Positions 1-12,700 of a stretch of DNA of 64,000 nt are shown here, piece after piece; position 1 is the stretch's first letter; each line of letters begins with the position of its first letter. A program made the translations under genes and the position numbers. The notes beneath the pieces are model-generated. The model ran no database searches. It saw only the letters and a program-made list of their open reading frames with translations, and had not been told where the DNA came from. The DNA is from Montifringilla adamsi (taxonomy: Eukaryota > Chordata > Aves > Passeriformes > Passeridae): NCBI GenBank assembly GCA_017590115.1, contig JAGGNK010009114.1:21490662-21554661 (forward strand). Direction: 5' to 3'.

Positions 1-2271
1 GCTTCTCCATGGCCAAGAGCCACATGGGCTTTAATCATTGTTTTCTTTCTGCCTGCATTGCCTGTTGCAGGACACAAGCCCACCTGGCACAGCAGAGCAC
101 AAGGTCACTGCTAACTCAGCCACAAATTCTGACATTTTTCCATGGAGTTTGTTCCTCTGCCAGCCATGAGCTGGCTCTTGAAATCAGGATTTTTGCATGA
201 CAACCTGCATTGTTGAAGTTCAGAGTATGATTTGCACAGCAGCATTTCTTTCCAAGTTCTGCTTTAAGAAAAATCTTTGCTTTTACTCTGTTTTTGATTT
301 AGGCTCCTTTTCCTTTGGTCTGTTAAAACCATCTAGTAGAACACTCGTTAACATGAACTACCAGTTCATGCCAATTTAGCAAAAAAACCCCTTTCCCACT
401 ACTCAGCTAATACAATTTTTTTCCCCCAGGAAACACCAAACAGCACATCTAAAAAGACAGCATGCTTCTTTCCAAAAACTCTGCTCAAAAAGTCTATTTT
501 ATTCTCAACAACGATGGAACTGTCTTCCTCAAAAATGGACAAAATTGCACATTTGCACAATTATTTGTTTTGAGTCTTGTCTCTTATCACCTCAGCTACA
601 GCTTTTGTACCATTAGTACACATTAAGTTCTATATGGAGAATAATACACAAACTGAGCAAGAACATTCCATAAGGTGCTTAAGAATTCTCTAGGTCATTG
701 ACTTCACCATCATTGGAAACAGCATTTTTTTGCTAATTTTTAGTATACATCTACAGAACACCCAGATCTTCCTTTTTGTCAGCAACCCATCCACAAAAGT
801 GATGTATTCAAGTGATTTTTCAGGGTTTCCAGCCCCCTGAAGGAGCAGCAGCCACTGGGACATGCTGGGAGAATTGTTGGCTCAATGCTCTCCTCTCACA
901 GCTCTCTCCAGCTGAGATCAGTGGACTCACTATAACTGAACAATATGGATCACACACAAAGAAAAGGCAAAATCAGCCTGAAAAGGATGAATTAAGTATA
1001 ATTATCTCCCCTAGACTGAACTCACTTCTGATCTGTTAAAACATATTGGAAAGAACTTCTGAAGGAAGGTGAAACTTAGCACAAAACAAGAAAAACTGAT
1101 ATGAAAATTATGAGGTTTCCAGAATTTCCGCATACCTAAAATCAGAACTTGGCATTAAAAATTTTAATGCATTATTTCTAATATAATTATTGAATAAAAA
1201 TATTTCTAATGTGAATTAATACAACTTATGTAAATAACCACTTAATATTTCATATTATAAGCACATTCAGAAAGTCACCTTTATGAACCAATCCAGGAAC
1301 TTTTTTCCTGTCTTGCTAAAACTTAAATTTTTCAAGCAGATTAGTTGCATTATGTATAACATTGTCAGTGAGGTTTGCTAGTTCACCACATCTTTTACAC
1401 ACCTGCATTAGCAGGAATCACTTGTTTCATTTGAAGTCACGGCTCTATAGGTCTGATTTTTGCATACAGAAGCAATTTCAAAATACAAAGCTTAGTTTTA
1501 CCTAATATTCATTTGATGGTTTGATGAATTATGCATTTGAAAGTCAAATGCCAATCCATTTCTTTTATAATCAAGTCCATGTTTAAAAAATGTTATAGGT
1601 TATTTGCAAGGAATGAGAAAAGGAGCCTTCTGCTATCATTCAACAGGAACCAATTTATTTCATTAAACAGAAATCCATATTTCTATCCCACTTTAAGTCT
1701 GAAAATTCAACTAAGCATATCAGTCTTCATTTCAGTACAATCCTTTGATTTTAACACCCATAGATATTTGGAATATTTGGAACACGGCCACTCAAGCCAA
1801 AGCAATGTCATTCACAGACTACATAATTAGTCTTTCACGCAACTTCAGTACATACACAACTTGTGATGGTGCTGAACCAACCCCTTCCCACTGCGTATTA
1901 AATACCCAATATCTGTTCATATCAGGATGAAGTGCCACTTATATCTGAAAAGAAATGGCAAAAATAATTTACAGAAATGACAGCAAAATACTCCAGGTTA
2001 AGTATTCCAAGTGCTGTTCATCTGTCATGCACCAGTCTGCAATCGGGCAGGTACAGATGTTGTTAAGGTTCCTGCACAAACACTGATTTATTCAGGGCCT
2101 ATTTGGAGAGGATACTAAATATGAAGCACCACCTCTCCAAATAAAATGCATGTATTGCATGATTCCAGGATAAATAATTTCACCACAGAAATGCAAAAGA
2201 CAGATAAAGACAAGTGCTTTTAGCAGAGTATTATTAATTCACAGAAATCACAGCTCACATAGTCTTATTGC
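1..2271. other. AT-rich intronic sequence
   Basis: Only short ORFs occur here, and no repeat family is recognised. The one structured element is a 12-bp inverted repeat at 2100-2111 / 2132-2143 with a 20-nt spacer. Confidence 0.5.
2100..2143. repeat. 12-bp inverted repeat
   Basis: TATTTGGAGAGG at 2100-2111 is matched by its exact reverse complement at 2132-2143, leaving a 20-nt loop. It could form a small stem; no function is implied. Confidence 0.6.
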
Positions 2272-2342
2272 TGGTTTGGTTTTGTCGGTTGGTTTGTTTT
2301 GGGGTTTTTTGTTGGGTTTTTGTTTTTTGGGTTTTTTTTCCT
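2272..2342. repeat. G/T-rich low-complexity tract
   Basis: About 70 bases are almost entirely G and T, built from runs such as GGTTTG and GGGTTTTT and ending in poly-T. It is an A/C-rich tract read on the other strand and produces spurious Lys/Asn/Pro and Phe/Gly ORFs. A degraded tail of an old retroposon is possible, but no body is seen. Confidence 0.6.
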
Positions 2343-5300
2343 CTGCTCAAGAACCAGCTTTTTCAGGGTTAGAGGCTGGTTTTCAAGGAGTGACCCCGAG
2401 ATACCAAGACTTTTAGAGAACAGAAATTCTACATTACTGGGTATTGTTACAGAGGCATTATGTGTATTCACTACATCTTATAGGATATAAAACACTGCAT
2501 GAAATACACCTTTTAAATGTAATTTCAGGCTCATTATCAGCTGCCTTTGTTCCACAGATACTGTTATCTTTTGAATCTACTGATAATTGCTTCTTGAATA
2601 GACTGGAATATACAGCATCACTGCTGATCAATTCCAGTTCTGTCACGTTCTGATTTGGAAATAAACTTGAAAGAAACTTTTCAACAGAATGAAAATTGTG
2701 TTCATTCAGCTCCAGGTTGAGAAGGAATCACTTAAACAGAAGATTACATGTTGTAGAAATGCTCTGCTATTCCATAAAGAAATTAATAAATAGAATAGAT
2801 ATCCAGGTTTTATCATGAGCTTAAAAGATGAACAAAGGCACTTGAAGTTCAAAGCAAGTGAAAGCATTCCTGTGAGGTAGGAAATAAACCTGACTCCTTT
2901 GTAAAAAACACTCTTGTGTAGTTCTCCTGTTGGTTTTACCTGCTCTGAGGGATTTGCATAAAAATTTCATGTATGTGACACACAAACACTGCATTATCAG
3001 TGGCCAGTATAGTTTAATTCCAGTCACAGAAAGCAAATCACAGAACTGCACTAACAGACTCTGCAGCCAGTGTAATAGGGGTTTGGCTCTTTTAATGAGA
3101 TCCCAGCACACTTCCCAGCCTAAACTGATGCCTGAAGTTGCAGATGGCAAGAAATAATAATAACAGTGATAATTATGTCAACTTCAGTAACACTAAAGCA
3201 AGATTTTGCTAGATTAGGTGGGACTTAAGCTCAGTGCCTCAGGAGCATTTGAGACCTCAGACAGATGTTATACTGCCCTTCATAAAAGTTTAACACAGTG
3301 GCTCCAGTGCTGCAATTATCTGCAAGATGAACTCTGACTTTGGAATGCTCACACACTGCAGGAACATCTCTGCAACAGAAAACTTCCTTAGAATGGGAAA
3401 AATAGAATTCTAAATGCATTGCACATGAAATGCTTTGTTTTTCTTTACCAACCACATAAGGAGGAGGATGAATCAGATGTTCTAGAAACAGTCTACTCAC
3501 AGCAGTAACAAAAGCTCTTTTCTGGTTTTGTTTCAGTTACTGATTCCAGTAATTTAAAATGACACACAAAAGAAGAGACAGCAGAAGTGAGAGGCACAAA
3601 TCTTTAGGCCTATTTCACTGAAAAGTACACAAAACTTCTACCCAAACATGGAGAAGCTTTGTCAGTTTTGGAAAGAGCTTGGCCAGTATCAGGCCTCATT
3701 TTTTTATCATCATTAAACTATTGCTATATATAGTTTATTTTCTGCTGACACCTTCATGAATGTCCCCTCCATTACTTTCTAGCAAGTTCTTCCCATCTTC
3801 TCTTAGGGCATTTAGCTCCATCTTGATCTTGACTTTAGTTGTTTAAAACATGTTACTGTTTTATCAAGATTATTTTATACTCTCTGATTTTTCAGGAGAC
3901 TCTTCCAACATAAGAAAATTCAGTTCAAACTCTACCTCTAAATTTATTAAGTGTATCCCCTATTCCACCAGCCAACTTTTTATTAAAATGCTGAATAAGG
4001 CTGCAGCATCAAAGCCAGAAATGTTACATCATCAATTTCATATCTCTAGCACTACAAAATAAGCTAGAAGTGTCTAATAAATTTAGAGAAAAATACAAAT
4101 TTTGAACTGAATAGCTTGTGTGTCCAGGAAGACACAAAAAGTCTGATCAGACTTATAGGTAAGCACATTTTCTGACTATTTCCTCACTGTTTAATAATAC
4201 CTGTTGCTTTTTAACAATGCATTAATGGAAATTCAGGAGCAGAGCTGCAATCACAGGCTCTTCCTCCCAGCACAGAGCTCCTGTGCTTCACAGGGGATCC
4301 CCAGCAGATTCAGAGCAGCAGAACAGCACCGAGCTCCTGCCAGGAGCCCACAATTCCTGCTCTGTGCTGCACTAACACCATGTTTACCTGAGGCCTTGCT
4401 AATTTGTACCCTCCCCAGGCAGTCCTCAGGTAACACAGCTTTACACATTTGTGAGCTAATTCAGAGCCACAACACAAAAAAATGCTGTGTTAGGGAACAG
4501 AACACATATTCTAACACTCCCAGCAGGGACTGAGATTGGCAGGGAAATGCTGTAACCTCCTTCTTCAGAGTAGAACTTCCCTGAAAAATTATGTTGTGCT
4601 GCAAATTTTGGTAGCTGTTACTTTTCTAAAACAGACTACTTAAAAGGTGGAATATATAACCACACAAGGAATATATACAACTATTCCAGCCCAACAAAGT
4701 TGATACCATCAAAAAAACCCCACAAAATTCTTTTGCAGACTCACTCACCTGTGGGGTTAGAATCTTAAGGGGTTGGGGTTTTTTTGCCCATCTTTGTTGC
4801 CCAGTTCAGGCTGTTACTCACATGTTGCTGCCTACCAAACTTTGAGACACTCAGCACTCATGGAATTATGGCTTGTTCTCTGCAGAATCAGATGTAATGA
4901 AGTTGCTCATTAAAAATAATGAGCTGCTTTAGTAATGAGCCCTGATGTACAGCTTTGGTCTGAGGAATATCTTATTTTCAATTGAAACATAATTAGATTC
5001 AATTGAAGGCCCCAAGTTGGAATATTAAAGGGAATCACAAAAATCACACTTAATTATGAAAACTGAATACTCAGACTTTCAAAGACTCCCTAATATCTAT
5101 AGTGTTGAAATATTGGTAAATATTAGTTAAAAGAAATTAATAATGCCAAAATTGTCAGGTAATAGTCCCTAATTGGTTATAGAATCACTGTTACCGACTC
5201 AAGCCATTAAATTTACACCCAACTGCCTGAGGACAATTGTTTACATGTTCACAGTTCATGGCTTGAAATTCAGCTCTGTTAAACTCAAATGTTTTCCACT

Positions 5301-6649
5301 GCCACCAGTTGGAATTGAGGAAGCCTGACACTGAAAATCCAGGCCATTATTTTATGCACAGAGTTAAAAATTTATCTTGGTGCAAAGTACATGAAGTTAT
5401 GGCTATTCCAGCAAATATCCAGACACGAGTGTGACTGGAGGAGGCAATACCAAAAGATGATGTGAAAACCCCAAGCCTGCAGCAGAGTCTTTGCATGAGG
5501 TCAAACACTGCACAGCCAACAAGTGACACCAAGGCCCATCTGAGAGTTTTCAAGTTGTTGTCTATCACCACCAGCACCGGGAAGACAAAATGAATTTTCT
5601 GAGCAACAATGATATCTAGCACCACCACAATTTTAAAATAAATAGCCCAGGCTGTCAAGATGCAGCTCCTGCTGACTTCCAGACATCTCCACTGACATCC
5701 CCTCTGGCAGGATCTCTGACTCTCTCCCTTCCCTGCAGCAGCTGCTCTATTCACACAAACACAGAGTTTGAAGACATCAGGGATGAACACAGCCTTGAAA
5801 TGCTTAAATATGGTCTGTGACCCTCACTATAAATACCTGTTTAAAGCACAAATAATCAATTAGCACTCCCAGAGACAGAAAGAAAAAAAAAAAACCAACC
5901 CAAAACCCAAACAAACAAAACCCCAAAACAAACGAGTAGAAAAGTAGAAAAGCTGGAATAGTTGCTTAAGACAATTTAAAAATGTATGTCCATTTTTCCT
6001 AGTTTGAAAATTCTCTCATAATTGTTTTAAGCCTTTTAAAGTTAGCAACATATACATAGTTTGATACAGCAGGCAAAGATGTAAGCACCCCTACATAATT
6101 TCATACCTTTTAGAAGGGTGCTTTTACTCTTTATGCGGTGGACTTTAATTATGACCTACAAAATGTACAGTAATAGAAAACACAATTTTTTCCCTTCTTA
6201 ATCTTCATTTTTCAATCTTCTGCTTTTTAATCATTTGCTTCATTGACCACTTACTTGGTTAATTTCACTGAATTATTACATTGAGCCACAGAATATTGTA
6301 CTTTTATCAGTGAGCTTAGAAAGCTAGCTCATTATAGAACTTTAATAACTTTACAATAGACTTTTGCTTTAGCCAGGAAACCTTATAAAGTGTTCTACTA
6401 CATTTACCACGGATTGGGCAGCAGACCTTGCATTTTTGTAGTAAATGAATTTATTTTTTTTGAATAAAAATCACTGTGTATTGTTACCATCACATACATC
6501 ATTACAACACAGAATGAAAAAAAAGCCTCAGATTTTTGGGTGCACAGAGTCACATTTTTAAAGGTTCTCCATGACTTTCACGTTTCCATGTCTCCTTTAT
6601 TTTTATGTCAGGCTGTGCCTAGCTTACCTACAGCCCTGAGTACATCAGA
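2343..6649. other. AT-rich intronic sequence with one uncertain minus-strand ORF
   Basis: No recognised gene or transposon is present. The longest open frame is a 147-codon minus-strand ORF at 5347-5790 with several hydrophobic stretches, not recognised as any family. An A/C-rich low-complexity patch lies at 5881-5936. The rest is ordinary AT-rich sequence. Confidence 0.4.
5881..5936. repeat. A/C-rich low-complexity tract
   Basis: A run of A followed by AACCC and AAACAAAC-type words with almost no G or T. It mirrors in composition the G/T tract at 2272-2342. Simple repeat; no coding potential. Confidence 0.6.
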
Positions 6650-6730
6650 TACTATGCTATATTATACTATACTATGCTACATTATATATTATATTATAGT
6701 ATACTATACTATATTGTATTATATGATATT
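6650..6730. repeat. AT-rich cryptic repeat
   Basis: About 80 bases built from TATACTA, TATTATA and ATAGTATA words, almost free of G and C. It can fold on itself because TATAGTATAC-type words occur in both orientations. Ordinary AT-rich satellite-like low complexity. Confidence 0.7.
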
Positions 6731-9700
6731 CTCACCCAACTCCCAGAAAAGGGGGTTTTAGAGCATTTCCAAGATGCCAGAGGGAGGGGATGTCACTGGT
6801 CAGGTCACTCCTTGAGCAGCACTGCACAGGGAACAGAGGCAAAGCAGGGAGCAGTGGGAAGCAAAGACAGCTTCCTTAAGAAAAGCAGATATTAAACCAT
6901 GGCAATAAGGAGAGAAACCTTGGGCAGGTGTAAGGAAAAATCAAGATCTGCAAGGAAAAAACGTCAAGTGAAAGACCTTGGAAGATAAAGGTTGACAGTG
7001 TTACGAAGGGAAAGACAATTCCACCTTCCCTTGCAAGGAACAGAGCTTCAGGTGATAGAGGCAAGTGTTTATGCTTCAGGGAGAAATGGGGATCTGAAGG
7101 GAAAAGAAAACAAGAAAAAATTAAGGAGAATGTAAAAACATCTCAAAGAACCATGGAGCAGCCGCACTGGGGGTTGAGAGGAGGAGAACAAGAATCTGCC
7201 GGGGACAGCACATGGGAGAAAATAAAAGATCACTTAAAGCAACTTAAGCAATGCTTAAAGAGATGTAGAACCTGCAAACTTCTTTCCTGTTCCCACCCTT
7301 AGCAACACAGATGTTTGGCAAGAGAACAGAAGCTAAGAAGGGTTTCAGTGAGGATGTTTGCCCTGGGCAGACACTGGAAGTGGTGCGCACCGAGGGCACA
7401 CAATGCTCAGCTCCAGAGTTGCACCTGCAGCTGAGCAGAGGTACAAATTTGCACACACACCCTCTGCACGGCTGCTACAAATTCACTCCACAGCCCCAGA
7501 TACCTTTTGTTTCTACTGCAGTAACCCTCACTAAATAAAACAGAACAAAAAAAAAATTACACAAACCCTAAACCACTACTAGGTAAATAACAACTTGCCA
7601 AGTAATAGACCTGCAAATCTCAGTCTCATTCCTCCCTGTAGATAAATTGTTTGCCACCTCTAAATAGTTGGATTCTCAGTAAATACTTCTCTACAAGTAA
7701 ACCAGAGCAACTTACTCCCCTCCAAATTCACCATAAGTTGAGTTTCACTGATTATCCTGAATTTATCAACTGCAATTCATGTGTTTTCCATTGAGGTTTT
7801 ACAACATTCAGAATTGTTTTTATACAGCCATTAGATTTTGCTGTTACAAGTATGTGAAACTTATGATAAGCAGATACAAAGACTCCAGAATTACTGCAGC
7901 TTGAAATGCCTGTATGTATATTGCATTTTGAAGTTTATGTCATAATATACATCACATAGTAGCTGGCTGTAATGAATAGTTATTAACAGAGAAAAATTGC
8001 ACCAGGAGACATTGCAAATCACAGTTACAGTTAGCATTAAAATTAAATATTCCAAAAGTTATTGTTAAAATATACATAGTATATTCTCAAAAAAAAATAG
8101 ATTTTATTGTTAAAGAGAACTGGTTGGGTTTTAGTTTCATATTTAGCACTTCCTAGTCCAGAGAACAGAGAAGCAGCTACAATTGTATTTTATTTTAACG
8201 CTGCTTTTCCTTTTGGCAGACAAATTCCCCAGGCATTAGAAGACAGAAAGTACTAAAACCTCAGGTCATCTTCAAACAGAAAATAATGAAGTGGGAATTT
8301 AAGAGATATAATAGACCAAGGCAAAGCAGGAGTTCAGACTTATGGCAGTACCACCAGGCAGCTCAGTGCTGTTCTCAGTTCAGGACCTGGAGCTGTAACT
8401 GGATTTTCTCACTATTACACTCAGGGTAATTATCCCACCTCCCTGCAGGATCCAGCAACTCAGCCCCAGCTTTGCTCTGCCTGATCTCAGCTCCAAAGCT
8501 GGGTTGTTAACCAGCTCAGAAATCCAAAGCACAGCATGGACCACGGGCAAGCCCAAAGTTTGGCAGGTTTTGCACAGCAGCAGCCCTGGGTTGCTTCTGC
8601 CTCCAGCATCTTCAGTGAGAGCAGGCTCAGTGCAGCCAGGGCCACATCCTGACCCCAACACTTGAGGCCAGAGACAAGTTTCAGTTGAGAGCCACCCAAC
8701 ATGAGCATTTCATGGTAATCAGCCTTGCTTCCAGCCACATTAAAGCACAGATTTCGCTTTCAGCAGTTCTGTGCCACAACTATAGATTTAAATGCAATTT
8801 AAATTTATCTTTTAAAAAAATATCATCTCCAAAGAAATTTTATCATCTCCAAACAGTCTTTGAAGAACTTGTACATTTATATAAATGTGCAAACCTCATC
8901 AGAGACCTGACAAGAGCAATGTGAAGAAGCCAGCAGCTTTCTAGTAACCAGAAAACTAGTGGTATTGATACAACCTACAAAATTATATCATTCATACAGA
9001 TGTCAAGTTAAATCTTGAGGAGATGAGGAGTCTCCTTTACTGTGAAACCCCAGAAAACCTCAGCATTCACATGACACTAGTCTAACTAAATCATTATAGA
9101 ACTGCCAGAGGAACAGTCATGCAGGATCATCACTGAAGCAAATTCTGCTTTATCCGTGTCTGTTCTATTCAGATTCTTTCACACCATACCCTTATTAAAA
9201 GCACTCCCTAGCAGTGACCACTCCTATTAAACTAGGCACAGGCATGAAGGGTTTGTTGGGATGGTTGAAGCAGACACTAAGAGGCAGAGTTACTTCCACA
9301 TTTCCTAATGTCTTTATGTACCTTGGCCAAGAGGCTTAGGAACAACACAAGCCAAGCCACAGTCAGGGACGAACACCAGAGACACAGTGTGCATTTATAC
9401 ACATTTCTAACTAAAGCATGCTGATTGGTCAAGTTACTTGAGTTATTGTAAGAGATTCTTTCATTACCTGTCCAATTTTACCTAAGGAACACAATTCTCC
9501 ATACATGTACTACCATGTCTAATCATGCATCAAAATCAATAATTCCATTAATAAAATCAGACCTAACTTTCAGTCATGTAATATTCTTGCACATCATCTA
9601 TTCTGGGCATCACTTTTATGTTGACAAGAAAAACAAAAGTGCTCTATTGGATTTATTTTTCCTCCGATTAAATTAGCACCCCACAAATGCAACAAATACA

Positions 9701-12700
9701 TCAATTAGGCAACACTATTAAAAGCATTTTAAATGAATAAAAATCAAACCCTGCATATTGTGACTTTTATGCATACATATTAAGGGAGAACTTTGTAAGT
9801 TCATAATATTCTATCCAGTATAACCCTGCCAGTGTGTTCCCAATATTTATTCCAGAGGTGGGAGTGCAAGAAAAGGGCACTTTGTGCGAAGGTGAAAATA
9901 TCAAGAATAACTTTAGTTCAACCAGTGCAGTTCAACACAGGCTATGCACGTTCTGGGCCCACCTGTTGTGTTTCCCTGCTGTTTCCATCCTGTAGGTATG
10001 AGGCTACAGCAGCAGGCTTCCAAGTCAGATTATTCTGTAACCCATTTAAATCTGATTTCCTCTTTAATTAATAATGGGAAAATGATAAAAATGTTCTTTG
10101 GTGTCTAATTTAAAACTTATTTCTGAAAGCTTAATTTTTCAGTATTATATTTCCTTTTCTTTTTTTTTTCCAATTCATTTAATGCTTTTTTCTAATTGAG
10201 CAAATTCAATTAAATCCTGATCACTGGGAGTTTACTAAGGCTTTTCTCTACTGAATTAAACAATACGTTCCTTTGAGATACTGATATGAAAGCAGACCTA
10301 CACTGAAACAGTTCAGAGCACAAGTTAAATAACACCAGGACAAAGTGCTCACCACACATAAATAAATCCAAAAGACCATCCAGTTGGCACTAAGGGGCAT
10401 CACTGAAGCCAAAAAGTGTTTTTCAATAAATTCTACTATGATTAGAGAGCAATACAGTCTGTGGCAGCTCTCAGTACAAAACAATATAACACAGGCACAA
10501 TTATGGAACAGAGACTGAAAAGATTTCTTCTGGAAGGGTTTGCTTGAAATTTGAGCAGGTTAATTCAGGCTCTGCTGTGCCCATGGATATGGGCTGGTCA
10601 AATGCAGGGATTTTAATCACTGTTTTTCAAGGGCTCTGTTTTCTTCCCAGTCTTGCACTACACTCACAAGCTGCTTCCCTGTGTTATTATTTTAATGAAT
10701 TATGGCAGTGTAAAATGAATTGTACAGAAATTCAACAAAAACATGTGTACATGACTTATTCAAGCAACCTTACAGCTGCATGCAAATTGTGTGATTAGGG
10801 AAAAGGAATTAGAAGACCACACCTGAGAAGCAGGATCAGAAAACTCTACCTTGAACACAACCAAAGAAAAGCACTAAGAATCCACATCTGGAAAGCCTTA
10901 TCAGGAAGCTTTCTCAATTAAGAAAAAGGTCTCCTAATGAAAGTCAACAAATGGTAGGGGGGCAAAAATCACTGCATAAGCACCTAAAAATACTTCCCAG
11001 AGATACAAGCCACTTAAATTCTGGTGTCCATGGCTAAATGAGTGCACAAGCAAGCTCAGCCAGCATGTCTGAGCTACACTTTCTTCCAAATGTGAGTGCT
11101 CAGTCTCCCTCACCCACCTGAGCAGTGCCCACTGCACATCCACTCCCACACATCCAGCAGCCCCATGGCATGCAGACAAGGATGAAAAGAAAGCTTGGGA
11201 AGGGAGAAGGTTCCCTTATTCACCCAGAGACCCTGCTCTAGTGAGGAATTTCCAAATACAGAAGAGGCAGAGGGTCTTTTCCCCCAAGAGTTTGAGCTCT
11301 GCATGAGGCAAAGCAGGGCAGGACAAGACAGTGGTGCAGAACTGTATCTGCAATCAGCCAGAAATGTCAACTGTGACAGAAATAGATGAAGAGCATTGAT
11401 CAAAAATAAATTACTTTGACATGTTTAACACAGTCGAATCTCAAAAGTTAAGAAATGAGGGAAAAAAACCCAGAATTTGCATATTTACTACATTCTTCTT
11501 GAAAACCACATTATCATACATGCAGTCATGCATTCCCAAGTAGAGAGTACTACAGACAGCTGCCTTAATCTTCAGTGGTAATTTAATAATAAGCTGTATT
11601 TGTTTTGTAGATGAGAAGGTAAACTAAGAATATTAACACTCCAAGCATGTATAATTAAATTAACCATCAATTGATTGCATCTTTCCTATTCCCTTGGAGA
11701 AACGGTAGTGTTCAAATTAGCTGAACAAACCTGTGGTGTGGGTCTCTCTCCTTAAGACTGTTATTTCTTCATTCCCTACAATACACTTCAATGCTTCCCA
11801 GCTTCACATCTCTTACTCCTGCCTTGGATAGAGGCCACCAGCCCTCCCCAGCAATGATGGGGAGAGCCAGAAGAGACCCATGACACTGTGGGCCTGTCCT
11901 CAGGGAGAAAACTGAACAGATAATTTTCCAATACAAAATGTAGTCATGCGTGTGTTGCTGTTAGTTAAGCTGTCCTTGGTTTCTGGGAGAATTTGTTTCA
12001 CAGCAGCAACAAAAAGCTCTGTCTCAGAAGAGAAATTGGCAGGACTGGGACACAAGGGAAAGTGCACAAAATCCCAAGACAAGAAAAACTTTAGTTTGAG
12101 AATGTGTACTTTACCTCTCTCCCAACTTCTCCATTACATTATTTGATTTATTCTAGCGCTGCCTCAAGGAAGCTCACTGCTCTGATCTAAAGTGCAAGCT
12201 TTTCTTTTTGGCTGAGAAATAAGAGAAAAAACTGGCATTCCCCACATTTTTATTTATGCCTTTTGCATCTCCTAAACTTCATTTTTCAGCTGAAGTGTAA
12301 GTTATCAGCTTAAAATAATGAGCTGATAATGAATTCCAAAACCTGTGCAACCAGACCCATTACACTGCACTCCAAACTCCTGCTCCTCCTCAAATCATGA
12401 AGACTGACCTAAATGTTCAAGTGTCTTCGTGTGACTAATTGCAAAATTTCTGACAGAAAAGCAGATATGTTATATTTTCGTTTTCTTGCTTCTAAATAGT
12501 TTTCAAGTGTTTAGGCCACACACTGGTGTTGAATTTGAATGTGCTAAATTAAGCAATATATCAGGAAAGACAGATAACCTCAAATCATTAAAGTTCTCAG
12601 CTGAGATGCGTAAAACATCAGGAAAAAAAACCAAAACAACACAGTAGGTCTGGGCATAGGGCACAGAACATGTAGGTCTTTTGCATAAAGATATCTTCTC

